Origin: Mucilaginibacter terrigena
GTDB taxonomy: Bacteria; Bacteroidota; Bacteroidia; Sphingobacteriales; Sphingobacteriaceae
DNA length: 64,000 bases
Assembly (NCBI RefSeq): GCF_004168255.1
Contig: NZ_SEWG01000003.1
Coordinates: forward strand, 372,001-436,000
Reading direction: 5' to 3'
Shown here: positions 52,396 through 60,626 of the stretch, piece by piece
Numbering within the stretch: the stretch's first letter is position 1
Layout: every line of letters begins with the position of its first letter
Made by a program: the position numbers and the translations under genes
The notes under the pieces: generated by a model
Seen by the model: the letters and a program-made list of their open reading frames with translations, nothing else
What the model was told of the DNA's origin: nothing
Database searches by the model: none

Positions 52396-53182
52396 GTATA
52401 TTAAAAAACGCATCGGCGATTTTGAGCCGGAAGCAGGTATAATTTTGGGCACCGGCCTTGGCGCTTTGGTAAACGAAATTGAGGTTGAAAAACAACTGAT
52501 GTACTCTAACATCCCCGACTTCCCGATGTCGACGCTGGAGTTTCATTCCGGTAAATTGATATTTGGTACACTGGGTGGTAAAAAAGTAGTCGCCATGCAG
52601 GGACGTTTGCATTATTACGAAGGGTATACAATGCAGCAGATCACCTTCCCGGTTAGGGTGATGAAAATGCTGGGTATTAAAACGCTTTTTGTATCAAATG
52701 CAAGCGGCTCGCTTAACCCCGATATAAAAAAGGGCGACCTGATGGTCATCGAAGATCACATCAACCTGCAGCCCATGAACCCGCTTACCGGCCGTAACGA
52801 CGAGGAGCTTGGCCCGCGCTTTCCGGATATGAGCGAGCCCTACCGCCACGACCTGATAAAAAAGGGGCTTGATATCGCGAAAGCAAACAATATTACCTGC
52901 CATAAGGGAGTTTATGTTGCGGTTACCGGCCCAAATTTAGAAACCCGTGCCGAATATAAATACCTGCGCGTAATTGGCGGCGATATTGTTGGTATGAGCA
53001 CCGTGCCCGAGGTTATTGTGGCAAACCATATGGGCTTGCCTGTATTTGCCATATCTGTAATTACAGATGAAGGTTTCCCCGAAGTGCTAAAACCGGTATC
53101 GCTTGAAGAGATACTGGCTGTTGCAAGGGAGGCTGAGCCGAAACTGACCGTTATACTGAAAGAATTAATAGCGCGGCTTTAA
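52367..53182 (+). CDS. punA: Purine-nucleoside phosphorylase
   Basis: A 271-residue type I PNP (trimeric) that cleaves inosine and guanosine to base plus ribose 1-phosphate. Motifs are [91 protein letters not shown] in pieces, and [11 protein letters not shown]. Its start overlaps lpxK by 29 bases and its stop shares one base with the next start. Confidence 0.94.
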   Translation: MLESIHNTTEYIKKRIGDFEPEAGIILGTGLGALVNEIEVEKQLMYSNIPDFPMSTLEFHSGKLIFGTLGGKKVVAMQGRLHYYEGYTMQQITFPVRVMKMLGIKTLFVSNASGSLNPDIKKGDLMVIEDHINLQPMNPLTGRNDEELGPRFPDMSEPYRHDLIKKGLDIAKANNITCHKGVYVAVTGPNLETRAEYKYLRVIGGDIVGMSTVPEVIVANHMGLPVFAISVITDEGFPEVLKPVSLEEILAVAREAEPKLTVILKELIARL

Positions 53183-55290
53183 TGGCGAATAAGCTTAAAT
53201 ATTTACTTATTTTATTCATCTGCGCAGCGGTGCAGGATGTTTTTGCACAGGTAGGCAACCAGCGGTTCCCGGGCCAAAGAACGGGCGAACCTGTTTACTC
53301 GCGTGATACATCACGTAATGTACGGCGGAACGGAGAATCGCAAAACCTCGACTCGGTGCGGATGCGCGAAGAGAACCGTAAAGATTCCATCGTATTTACC
53401 TCAAAATTTATAAAAGTTACCAGCGAGCGCTTGCTTATGGATAGCATCCAGTTGTTTCCGCTGGATACAGGGCTGGTTAACTTTGAAAATTACAGTCCGC
53501 TTAACCAGCCGCGCAACCCAAAAATTAGTTTAGGCTATCCCGGTGTATCGCAGCGCGACCTGCTGTTTAACCCACGTAAAACTATTGGTTTTGACGAAGG
53601 CATGCACGCGCTTGATGCCTACATGATAAACCCCCAGGATATTAATTACTTTAATGCCCGCGCACCGTATACGCTGCTATCCTTATACAGTTCGCTTGGC
53701 GGCTCTAAAGAACAACTTTTTAAAACACTGCACACCCAAAATATTAAACCCAACTGGAACATCGGCTTTATGCTGAATTTTAACGGGTCGCGGGGGTATT
53801 ACAGTACTAACGGCATCCTGGCGCAGAATGTAAGCGATTTTACCGCAGGTATTTTCAGCTGGTATCATAGTGTTAATAAAAGGTATAACCTTTTGGCCAA
53901 CGTTTTATTTAACAACCTTAAAGCCCCCGAAACGGGTTCTATTTTAAAGGATACGATATTTAACAGCAAACAATCATCGTTTGATAAAACCGGCGAACCG
54001 GTGCGCCTGCCAAGCAGTTTTACCAACTGGAAAAGCACCGGCTTTTACATTAAGCAGTTTTATTACATTGGCCACATAGATAGCCTTAACAGGGGGAAGG
54101 CGGGTAATAAAAACGTGCTGCCTACACAGCGCGTGGCTTACACATTTTATTACAACCAGCGCAAATACAATTATCTGCAAAATGATCTGGACAGGAACGG
54201 TGTATTCCCCGATTATTATTTCAGCGCGGGCAGGTCACGCGATTCATTAAATGTTTTGCACCTGCAAAACGAGTTTTCGTACAGTTTTTACCTGAGGGGG
54301 AAATCCTTAAAAATGGTAAAGAACGAGTTGAAGCTGGATGTTGGGCTAACCCAGGATTTTTATAAAGTGAGCCAGTTTGTAGCCGATACACTTATTAATG
54401 AATTTGGCCGAAAGGAGATCAAACCGTCCAGGGTGCAGAATGAAACTTTCCAGAATATTACGCTAAAAGCCAGGCTTGGTTACAGGTTTAGCGATCGGAT
54501 AAACCTGGATGGCGATATACGGCAAATTGTACAGGGCCGCAATTTTGGCGATTTGCTGTACGATGCAAAGCTTACCCTTGCAGGCGGGAAAAAAGCCGGG
54601 AGGATTGTTTTGGGCGCTTATTTGCAAAGCAGTTCGCCGGGGATGGTTTACACCAACTGGATATCAAACCATTACATTTTTAACAACAATTTTAGTAATC
54701 AAAAAACCACCAACCTGTCTTTTAATTACATAAACGACATGTTGCAGGTTGACCTAAAGGCCGAATATTTCCTGATAACCGATTACCTGTATTTTGCCGC
54801 GCAGCCCGGTGGTATTGATGCCACGCCAAAGCAATATGGCGCGGGTATAAATATGCTTAAGGTAAGCCTGGGTAAAAATTTGCAGTGGCGCAAGTTTCAC
54901 TTTGATAATTATGTGGTTTATCAAAAAACTGATAACGCCAATATTTTACGCACACCCGAAGTTTATACGTACAGTAGTTTATATTATGGTACTGTACTTT
55001 TTAACGTGCTTAACTCGCAGTTTGGTGTAAACGTTAGGTATAATACGCCGTACCTTGCCCCGTCATACGCGGTAGGCTTAGGGCAGTTTTATAATGGGCC
55101 AAATATCACTTTTACATCGTACCCTATTGCAACAGTATTTTTTAAAGCCACGCTTGATCGTACCAACCTTTTTATCCAGTACGACTATATAAACCAGGGG
55201 TTACTGAGCAACGGTTTTTATACAGTAAACCGCTACCCGCAAATGGATAAAATGATAAAATTCGGCGTAGCATGGACGTTCTATAATTAG
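53182..55290 (+). CDS. Putative outer-membrane porin
   Basis: A 702-residue protein with a signal peptide ([20 protein letters not shown], cut near FAQ) and a large beta-barrel body of alternating strands (TYNLLANVLFNNLK type, SYSFYLRGKSL, TNLSFNYINDML, AYFLITDYLYFA, FVVYQKTDN type) ending in an aromatic (GVAWTFYN). This is the Bacteroidota putative porin family. It begins with ATG sharing its A with the punA stop, so it is coupled to the metabolic genes upstream. Transported solute is unknown. Confidence 0.85.
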   Translation: MANKLKYLLILFICAAVQDVFAQVGNQRFPGQRTGEPVYSRDTSRNVRRNGESQNLDSVRMREENRKDSIVFTSKFIKVTSERLLMDSIQLFPLDTGLVNFENYSPLNQPRNPKISLGYPGVSQRDLLFNPRKTIGFDEGMHALDAYMINPQDINYFNARAPYTLLSLYSSLGGSKEQLFKTLHTQNIKPNWNIGFMLNFNGSRGYYSTNGILAQNVSDFTAGIFSWYHSVNKRYNLLANVLFNNLKAPETGSILKDTIFNSKQSSFDKTGEPVRLPSSFTNWKSTGFYIKQFYYIGHIDSLNRGKAGNKNVLPTQRVAYTFYYNQRKYNYLQNDLDRNGVFPDYYFSAGRSRDSLNVLHLQNEFSYSFYLRGKSLKMVKNELKLDVGLTQDFYKVSQFVADTLINEFGRKEIKPSRVQNETFQNITLKARLGYRFSDRINLDGDIRQIVQGRNFGDLLYDAKLTLAGGKKAGRIVLGAYLQSSSPGMVYTNWISNHYIFNNNFSNQKTTNLSFNYINDMLQVDLKAEYFLITDYLYFAAQPGGIDATPKQYGAGINMLKVSLGKNLQWRKFHFDNYVVYQKTDNANILRTPEVYTYSSLYYGTVLFNVLNSQFGVNVRYNTPYLAPSYAVGLGQFYNGPNITFTSYPIATVFFKATLDRTNLFIQYDYINQGLLSNGFYTVNRYPQMDKMIKFGVAWTFYN

Positions 55291-55403
55291 AAGCCCCCTA
55301 ACCCCCTGAAGGGGGAACAGAATAGAAGAAGCCCAAACTGTTCAAGTTTGGGCTTCTTTGCGTTATGCGTTTCAAGAACTCCCCCTTTAGGGGATTGGGG
55401 GCC
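55291..55403. repeat. Inverted repeat with central terminator hairpin
   Basis: Outer arms CCCCCTAACCCCCTGAAGGG and GG (left) and CCCCCTTTAGGGGATTGGGG and GC (right) surround a perfect inner hairpin (55326-55358, arms AAGAAGCCCAAACT and complement). The inner hairpin probably ends both converging transcripts. Confidence 0.8.
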
Positions 55404-55407
55404 TGGC

Positions 55408-56715
55408 TTACGTTTTCTGTTTCTTCTTTTTGGCCGCCGGGAAAAGCACGTTATTTAATATCAGCCTGTAACCGGGCGAGTTGGGGTGAAGCTTAAGATC
55501 GGTGGGCGGGTCGCCAACGGCGTGTTGGTAGTCTTCGGGGTCGTGGCCGCCGTAAAAGGTCCACTGCCCTTTGCCGTACTCGCCATGTATGTACCGGGCT
55601 TCGTTGGCGGTTTTCATTTCGCCCATAATAGTAACGCCTGGCTTTAATTTATTTTTATTGTAGGCAGTTGTAAGCCCCATAAAACCTTTTATTACCTTAT
55701 CGTGGTCCTGTGTAAGCATGCTGGGCACTACATCCCACTTGGCCGAAAAATCAAACAGTGTAAAAAAGTCGCGGCTGCGCTCTATCTGCCTTACCGGGGT
55801 AACATCAATGTTTGCAAACTGGTGCGATGTTGGGTTTTGGTCCAAAGTAAAATTCTGAAAAGCGAAAGTCTGTGTAAAGTCAAGTTTGGATTGCGCATCC
55901 GGGTCGGCGGGGTCGCCATCGAACATGCTTTCAACAATATCCGTGTTTGAGGCCGCAAGTGCAATATCAAAGGTATCGGTACCGCTGCACATAGCAAACA
56001 GGAAACCCCCGCCGGCGCAAAAATCGCGGATGTGCTGCACCACTGCCAATTTCATCTGCGATACCTTTTTAAAACCCAGCTTAGCAGCCATGGCCTGCTG
56101 GCTTTTTACATCATCGTTATACCATTGAGCGTAGCGGTAAATCCCGTAAAACTTGCTGAACTGACCGGTAAAATCCTCGTGGTGCATGTGCAGCCAGTCG
56201 TACTTAGGCAGGTCGCCGCGTATCACTTCTTCGTCGTAAATCACATCGTAAGGGATCTCGGCATATTTTAAAACCAGGGTAACGGCATCATCCCAGGGTA
56301 GTTTGTTCTTGGGCGAGTATACCGCCATTTTGGGCGCTTTCTCCAGCTTTACCATATCCATATTGACTGATGGATCGCTAACTTCGGTCAATATTTCGTT
56401 AGCCTTTGCATCGGGTAAAACCTGGTAGCTCACTCCTCTTATCTTGCACTCATCCTCCAGCCGCTTATCATACTTCATCATAAAGCTGCCACCACGATAA
56501 TTAAGCAGCCAGTCTACCGTTTCGCCGTTCTTCAGCGTCCAGAACGCAATGCCGTACGACTTTAGGTGGTCTTTCTGTTCTTCATCCATGGGGATAAGGA
56601 TAGAGGCAGCCCTGGTTAGAAAAGGTAGAAAGCATAATGCTAAAAGCAGAAAGCTTTTTCTTTTAGGTAAAAGGTAAAAGGTAAAAGGTAAAAGGAACTT
56701 TTTTAAATTATTCAT
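55408..56715 (-). CDS. Secreted protein with GATase-like fold, often named asparagine synthetase B
   Basis: A 435-residue protein with a signal peptide region unusually built from repeated codons (LLPFTFYLLP) followed by a second hydrophobic stretch (LLLALCFLPFLTRAAS). The mature domain has a Rossmann/GATase-like pattern (KMAVYSPKNKLPWDDAVTLVLKYAEIPYDVIYDE, GGGFLFAMCSGTDTFDIAL, GQWTFYGGHDPEDYQH in pieces). True asparagine synthetase residues are absent, so that name is misleading. Function is unknown. ATG at 56715 preferred over an upstream one. Confidence 0.7.
   Translation of the reverse strand: MNNLKKFLLPFTFYLLPKRKSFLLLALCFLPFLTRAASILIPMDEEQKDHLKSYGIAFWTLKNGETVDWLLNYRGGSFMMKYDKRLEDECKIRGVSYQVLPDAKANEILTEVSDPSVNMDMVKLEKAPKMAVYSPKNKLPWDDAVTLVLKYAEIPYDVIYDEEVIRGDLPKYDWLHMHHEDFTGQFSKFYGIYRYAQWYNDDVKSQQAMAAKLGFKKVSQMKLAVVQHIRDFCAGGGFLFAMCSGTDTFDIALAASNTDIVESMFDGDPADPDAQSKLDFTQTFAFQNFTLDQNPTSHQFANIDVTPVRQIERSRDFFTLFDFSAKWDVVPSMLTQDHDKVIKGFMGLTTAYNKNKLKPGVTIMGEMKTANEARYIHGEYGKGQWTFYGGHDPEDYQHAVGDPPTDLKLHPNSPGYRLILNNVLFPAAKKKKQKT
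56669..56700 (-). repeat. Tandem 7-base repeat inside a signal-peptide coding region
   Basis: The unit CCTTTTA is repeated about 4.5 times and is translated LLPFTFYLLP. Its seven-base period changes frame each unit, yielding a hydrophobic peptide in every register. Confidence 0.75.
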
Positions 56716-56801
56716 GGCCGTTACCAAATGTAACGATTAATTGGGAATGGTATTATCTGTGTAGCTTTTAGCTTTCTGCTTTTAGCCTTAAGCTTTTTTA
56801 T

Positions 56802-56810
56802 TAACTTTGC
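56802..56810 (+). promoter_or_regulatory. -7 element of the cyclophilin gene
   Basis: TAACTTTGC is an exact TAnnTTTGC match, 23 bases before the ATG. No clear -33. Confidence 0.5.
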
Positions 56811-56833
56811 CACCTGTTTAAAATTTAAAACAA

Positions 56834-57271
56834 ATGAGCAAAGCAATAATTAAAACCGAAAAAGGCGACATGACCGTTCAATTTTATGATAAGGATGCGC
56901 CAAACACTGTAGCAAACTTTTTAGGGTTAGCTAAATCAGGTTTTTACGATAACGTAACTTTTCACCGTGTTATTCCAAATTTTGTAGTACAGGGCGGCGA
57001 CCCAACCGGTACCGGTGCAGGTGGCAGCGGCAAACGCATCGACTGTGAACTTACGGGCGATAACCAATACCACGACCGCGGTGTGCTATCAATGGCGCAT
57101 GCAGGCCGTAACACCGGCAGCTCGCAATTTTTTATCTGCCACAGCCGAGATAATACCGCTCACCTCGACCGTAACCACACCGTTTTTGGTAAAGTGGTTG
57201 AGAACGTTGACGTGGTTGACGATATACGCCAGGGCGATAAAATTTTAGGAATAGAAGTTATTGAAGATTAG
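56834..57271 (+). CDS. Cyclophilin-type peptidyl-prolyl isomerase
   Basis: A 145-residue cyclophilin without signal peptide, so cytoplasmic. Active-site words are NVTFHRVIPNFVVQGGDPTGTG (catalytic Arg in FHRVI), SMAHAGRNTGSSQFFIC (Gln/Phe) and HTVFGKVVENVDVVDDI. Length is that of the compact bacterial type. The promoter and the repeat at 57265 flank it. Confidence 0.94.
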   Translation: MSKAIIKTEKGDMTVQFYDKDAPNTVANFLGLAKSGFYDNVTFHRVIPNFVVQGGDPTGTGAGGSGKRIDCELTGDNQYHDRGVLSMAHAGRNTGSSQFFICHSRDNTAHLDRNHTVFGKVVENVDVVDDIRQGDKILGIEVIED

Positions 57272-57350
57272 TTAAAGAAGTTGAAGATGTTGTAAATGTT
57301 GCGGGGTTTAACCCTTGCAATTTTTACAACCTTTATAACCATTACAACAT
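57265..57350. repeat. Short-word inverted repeat (GTTGTAAATGTTG)
   Basis: AAGTTGAAGATGTTGTAAAT and GTTGC on the left face GCAATTTTTACAACCTTTAT and AACCATTACAAC on the right. The same words occur at 49165-49294. Confidence 0.7.
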
Positions 57351-57355
57351 AAAGA

Positions 57356-57850
57356 ATGAATTTACAGGGAATTGTTGCGGTATCGGGTAAACCGGGTTTA
57401 TGGAGGGCGCTTGCGCAAAACAAAACCGGTTATGTTTTAGAGAGCCTTGATGCGCAAAAAACTAAGTTGGTAGTAAACCTATCAACCGCTAAGCTGGCCG
57501 CATTAAACGAGATCACTATTTTTGGCCTTGAAGATGATATAAAGCTTGTTGACGTTTTTGAGCGTATGAAAGCCACAACCGTACCTGCGGTTAAGGACGA
57601 TGGCAAAAAACTCCGTGAGTTTTTCTACGAAGTTGCTGCCGACCATGATGAGGAAAAAGTATATTCATCAGATATTAAAAAGATCATTAACTGGTACCTG
57701 ATATTAAAAGACATGCCTTTGTTTAACGAAGAGCCTGCTGCTGCACCGGTTGCCGAAGAAGCACCGGCCGCCGAACCGGTAAAGGAAGCAGCGCCTGCCG
57801 CCGAAGCCCCTAAAGCGAAAGCAAAGAAAGCACCAGCTAAAAAAGCGTAG
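57356..57850 (+). CDS. DUF5606 protein with histone-like tail
   Basis: A 164-residue cytoplasmic protein of the DUF5606 family (MNLQGIVAVSGKPGLWRALA at the start, FFYEVAADHDEEKVYSSDIKK in the core, then NWYLILKD). Its last ~35 residues are a low-complexity Ala/Pro/Lys tail (EAPKAKAKKAPAKKA) like histone H1 or HU tails, which suggests nucleic-acid contact. Function of the family is unknown. A strong terminator follows. Confidence 0.85.
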   Translation: MNLQGIVAVSGKPGLWRALAQNKTGYVLESLDAQKTKLVVNLSTAKLAALNEITIFGLEDDIKLVDVFERMKATTVPAVKDDGKKLREFFYEVAADHDEEKVYSSDIKKIINWYLILKDMPLFNEEPAAAPVAEEAPAAEPVKEAAPAAEAPKAKAKKAPAKKA

Positions 57851-57871
57851 GTTTTACGGCCAAGAAATATT

Positions 57872-57907
57872 AAGCCCCGATAGGATTGATCCTGTCGGGG
57901 CTTTGTT
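57872..57907 (+). terminator. Rho-independent terminator after the DUF5606 gene
   Basis: Arms AAGCCCCGA and TCGGGGCTT with a further AGGAT/ATCCT pairing inside, then TTG TTTG. It begins 21 bases after the stop. Confidence 0.85.
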
Positions 57908-57921
57908 TGTTATATAAAACT

Positions 57922-58020
57922 ATGTCAATTGCGAGGAGCGTAGCGACGTGGCAACCTCGTCGTAAGCAATGCGGCTATGCATTAGTGACGAGGTTGCCGC
58001 GCTATCGCTCGCAATAACAT
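57922..58020. repeat. Dispersed inverted repeat, GCAACCTCGTC family
   Basis: ATGTCAATTGCGAGGAGCG on the left with GCAACCTCGTC, facing GACGAGGTTGC and CGCTCGCAATAACAT on the right. It is a nested palindrome between converging genes and belongs to the larger class of GTCAnnnCGA repeats. Confidence 0.75.
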
Positions 58021-58044
58021 GGTGTTTATAATTACTGTAATTAC

Positions 58045-58467
58045 CTATGCGTCCACCGCATCATAAACCACAACCTTTTCCCAAAGGTGGCTATGGTCTT
58101 TAATAAATTGTTGGTGAATGGGGTGGCTTTGATAGGTAGCTTGGCCTTCCAGGTCGGCGAAGAACATTACTTCTGATACCCCCCAGCTGTTATCAACCAC
58201 GTCGCGTTTTTCGGTGCTGGCAACAACGCCTACGTGCAGTTCCTTAATGGTTTCTATTTTGCCGAGCGACTTTACGCCGGCCACCAGTTTATCGCGGTCT
58301 TCTTTCGAATTGGGATTTTTCAACCAGAAAAGCGCGTGGTGTACAATTGGATATCTGTTTATCATGGTAGTATTTTTTAATATTGATGGAATTGCCGATG
58401 CAACCGCCGTGCCTGCGGCAACGGTAGCTGCGGTTGCTATAAATTTACGTCGGTTGGTTGTGTTCAT
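58045..58467 (-). CDS. Tat-exported Dabb-family protein
   Basis: A 140-residue protein with a twin-arginine signal (NRRKFIATAATVAAGTAVAS) and a Dabb (stress-responsive alpha/beta barrel) domain: HHALFWLKNPNSKEDRDKLV, LHVGVVAST, DVVDNSWGVSEVMFFADLEG, PIHQQFIKDHSHLW. Dabb proteins are small ferredoxin-like dimers. Export by Tat suggests that it folds, perhaps with a cofactor, before export. It overlaps no gene; the next gene ends 3 bases upstream. Confidence 0.88.
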   Translation of the reverse strand: MNTTNRRKFIATAATVAAGTAVASAIPSILKNTTMINRYPIVHHALFWLKNPNSKEDRDKLVAGVKSLGKIETIKELHVGVVASTEKRDVVDNSWGVSEVMFFADLEGQATYQSHPIHQQFIKDHSHLWEKVVVYDAVDA

Positions 58468-58470
58468 GAA

Positions 58471-58794
58471 CTAATTGTTATTCGAAGTTACACTTGGGTT
58501 TAATACATGCTCTAAATCACCTTTTTTTAATAGGTCTTCAATAACTTTTCCAATGCAATCTCTTGTCAATTCTTTAACAAAAAGATCCGGCGGGGTTATA
58601 TACAAGCCATTCAAATTATCGCCTTCTAATTTGTTTAAACTATTGGCAGTTTTCAAAAAATTGAAGGTCCATACATTGATCCCATATTTTCTACCATCGG
58701 GTAACTCAACTTGGATATTACAAAACTCATTTTCGATGTCCCAATTACCTGGTTCAACAACTTCAAATTCGAGCCAAAGTTTAAATTCTGTCAT
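58471..58794 (-). CDS. Hypothetical protein, possibly immunity-like
   Basis: A 107-residue cytoplasmic protein of mixed alpha/beta pattern (EFEVVEPGNWDIENEFCNIQVELPDGRKYGINVWTF in pieces, then DLFVKELTRDCIGKVIEDLL). The base composition is more AT-rich than the flanking genes, and the order (strands followed by terminal helices) recalls small immunity proteins, but no toxin lies nearby. I do not recognise the family. It lies between the Dabb and CDF genes on the same strand. Confidence 0.55.
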   Translation of the reverse strand: MTEFKLWLEFEVVEPGNWDIENEFCNIQVELPDGRKYGINVWTFNFLKTANSLNKLEGDNLNGLYITPPDLFVKELTRDCIGKVIEDLLKKGDLEHVLNPSVTSNNN

Positions 58795-58800
58795 AATATC

Positions 58801-59709
58801 TTAACAATCCGGCTGTTCGCATTTCTCATTACTAAACTCCGGCTCAAAGGTGCTGTGGCTGATGGACAGGTGCTCCAGCCTGTGGCGCAGATCGTGTTTT
58901 ATGTCGTCGAAGATGCCCATGTTCTCGGGCTTTACCACCAGGTGGGCGGTTAAGGCGTTCTCAGTAGTGCTTAGCGCCCAAACGTGCATGTGATGGATAT
59001 TTACCACACCCTCGGTTTTCATCAGTTCGGCTTTTATTTTTTTCAGGTCGATATCTTTTGGTACGCCATCCATCTCCAGTCGCAGGCTGTCCTTAAGCAA
59101 ATTCCAGGTGCCGGTTAAAATTACGATGCCGATGATGATACTTACGGCGCTGTCTATCCAGGTAAGGTGTGTAAAGTAAATGATAATACCCGATACCACA
59201 ACCCCAAGCGATACAATGGCATCTACCGCCATGTGCAGGTAAGCACCTTTAACGTTAAGGTCGCTGTCTTTATCCTTTACAAAAAGCCATGCCGTAAAGC
59301 CATTAATAGCTATACCCACAAAGGCCACCCAGGCAACGGTGCCGCCGGCAATGGGTTCGGGATGTATAAAGCGCATCACGGCCTCGTACACTATAAAGCC
59401 AACGGCAACAATCAGGATCATGGCGTTAAAAAACGACACGATAATGGTTGAGCGTTTATAACCGTAGGTATATACCTTGTTTGATTTTGCCTTGGCGAGT
59501 TTAAAGGCCAGTAAGGCTAACGCTAATGAAGCCACATCACTCAGGTTATGCCCGGCATCCGTAAGCAGCGATAACGAACCGCTGATGAAACCGTAAACCA
59601 CCTCGATAACCACAAAAGCCGAGTTAAGCACAATTCCCCATATAAAGGCCGCGTTCAGGTGGTCGATCTTTGGTGCGTGATCGTGGTGATGGTGCGAGTG
59701 GTCGTGCAT
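58801..59709 (-). CDS. Cation diffusion facilitator transporter
   Basis: A 302-residue CDF exporter for Zn or similar divalent metals. It starts with a His-rich stretch (HDHSHHHHDHAPKIDH), has six helices with HNLSD (LTDAGHNLSDVASL) and the second site in AYLHMAVDAIVSL (HxxxD), and ends in the cytoplasmic dimer domain with VVNIHHMHVWAL and a Cys-rich tail. CDF proteins export metal from the cytoplasm. A TAACTTTA -7-like element lies just upstream on the minus strand. Confidence 0.93.
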   Translation of the reverse strand: MHDHSHHHHDHAPKIDHLNAAFIWGIVLNSAFVVIEVVYGFISGSLSLLTDAGHNLSDVASLALALLAFKLAKAKSNKVYTYGYKRSTIIVSFFNAMILIVAVGFIVYEAVMRFIHPEPIAGGTVAWVAFVGIAINGFTAWLFVKDKDSDLNVKGAYLHMAVDAIVSLGVVVSGIIIYFTHLTWIDSAVSIIIGIVILTGTWNLLKDSLRLEMDGVPKDIDLKKIKAELMKTEGVVNIHHMHVWALSTTENALTAHLVVKPENMGIFDDIKHDLRHRLEHLSISHSTFEPEFSNEKCEQPDC

Positions 59710-59839
59710 GGTGGTAAAGTTAGGGAAAAAGATGTTTCAATTTCGAACGAGGTAAAAAGTAGTCTGGGTTGACAGTTTGTGATTTAGTTCTTTGTTGGGG
59801 TTGGCAGTGAAGTATATGAACAGTCAGTGGATGTTACGT

Positions 59840-59990
59840 TTTTCGCGTTTTTTTTATCGTTTTGGCGCTCAAGAGGGCTTCGCCGTTTTTTTCTCTCAAA
59901 AGAAAGTAACCAAAGAAAAATCGTGGCTGCGTCCTGCTCTGTGAAAGTTGGTGCTAAGGCAGGTGCTGTGCTATCCGAACAGGCCAATGC
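59840..59990. repeat. Repeat-rich gap (CTTTGGTTACTTTC type) between CDF and rlmH genes
   Basis: This 357-base gap (59710-60066) holds no credible gene. It contains a block GCGCTCAAGAGGGCTTCGCC followed by TTTTTCTCTCAAAAGAAAG and TAACCAAAGAAAAAT, the type of repeat widespread in bacterial genomes. A 67-residue open frame on the minus strand runs through it and is not considered coding. Confidence 0.6.
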
Positions 59991-60066
59991 AGCATTTTGA
60001 GGTTACGTTCTGTCCGTCAGGCTCATTAAAAATCCTGTTAATCCCATAAATCCGCTTCATCCCGGT

Positions 60067-60540
60067 TCACTGGTGATGATACGGCTCGCCCTTTATAATG
60101 CTGTATGCCCGATAAAGCTGCTCTACAAAAAACAGGCGTACCATTTGGTGCGAAAAGGTCATGCGGCTAAGCGAGATCTTGTCGTTAGCGCGCTGGTAAA
60201 CGGATTGGTCGAAGCCATATGGGCCGCCTACTACGAATATGAGATTGGCTGATGATGAAACTGAACGCTTATTGATATAATTGGCAAACTGTACCGAAGT
60301 AAACTCCATGCCGTTCTCGTCCAGCAGTATCACATGATCCTGAGCGGTGATTTTTTTGAGGATCAGTTCTGCCTCTTTGGTTTTTTGCTGTTCTTCGGTG
60401 AGGGCTTTGGTGTTTTTAAGCTCGGGGATGTCGGTCATTTCCAACTTGGTATAATGCTTCAATCGTTTTACATACTTTTCAATGCCATCCTTTAAGTAGG
60501 CATCCTCGGTTTTGCCAACGGTTATAAATGTAATTTTCAT
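60067..60540 (-). CDS. rlmH: 23S rRNA (pseudouridine1915-N3)-methyltransferase
   Basis: A 157-residue SPOUT-type methyltransferase that uses S-adenosylmethionine to methylate the pseudouridine in helix 69. The knot region is FVVGGPYGFDQSVYQRAND followed by ISLSRMTFSHQMVRLFFVEQLYRAYSIIKGEPYHHQ in pieces. The C-terminal His-rich end (EPYHHQ) and length match RlmH. It is divergent from the MutS-like gene. Confidence 0.95.
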   Translation of the reverse strand: MKITFITVGKTEDAYLKDGIEKYVKRLKHYTKLEMTDIPELKNTKALTEEQQKTKEAELILKKITAQDHVILLDENGMEFTSVQFANYINKRSVSSSANLIFVVGGPYGFDQSVYQRANDKISLSRMTFSHQMVRLFFVEQLYRAYSIIKGEPYHHQ

Positions 60541-60626
60541 CGGGCCATGTAACTTATAAAGTAGAAATGTGCTCTTATTGTTGTAACATTGAACGCAAAA
60601 TTACCTATTAAAAGCTGCAAAGCTAC

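Noticed and set aside
55408-56715. Asparagine synthetase B function for the secreted protein
   Set aside because: No Ntn-type N-terminal Cys or ATP pyrophosphatase motif is visible and the protein has a signal peptide; the name is probably inherited.
59784-59987. 67-residue minus-strand frame in the gap before rlmH
   Set aside because: It consists of a common dispersed repeat and has no start signal or homology.
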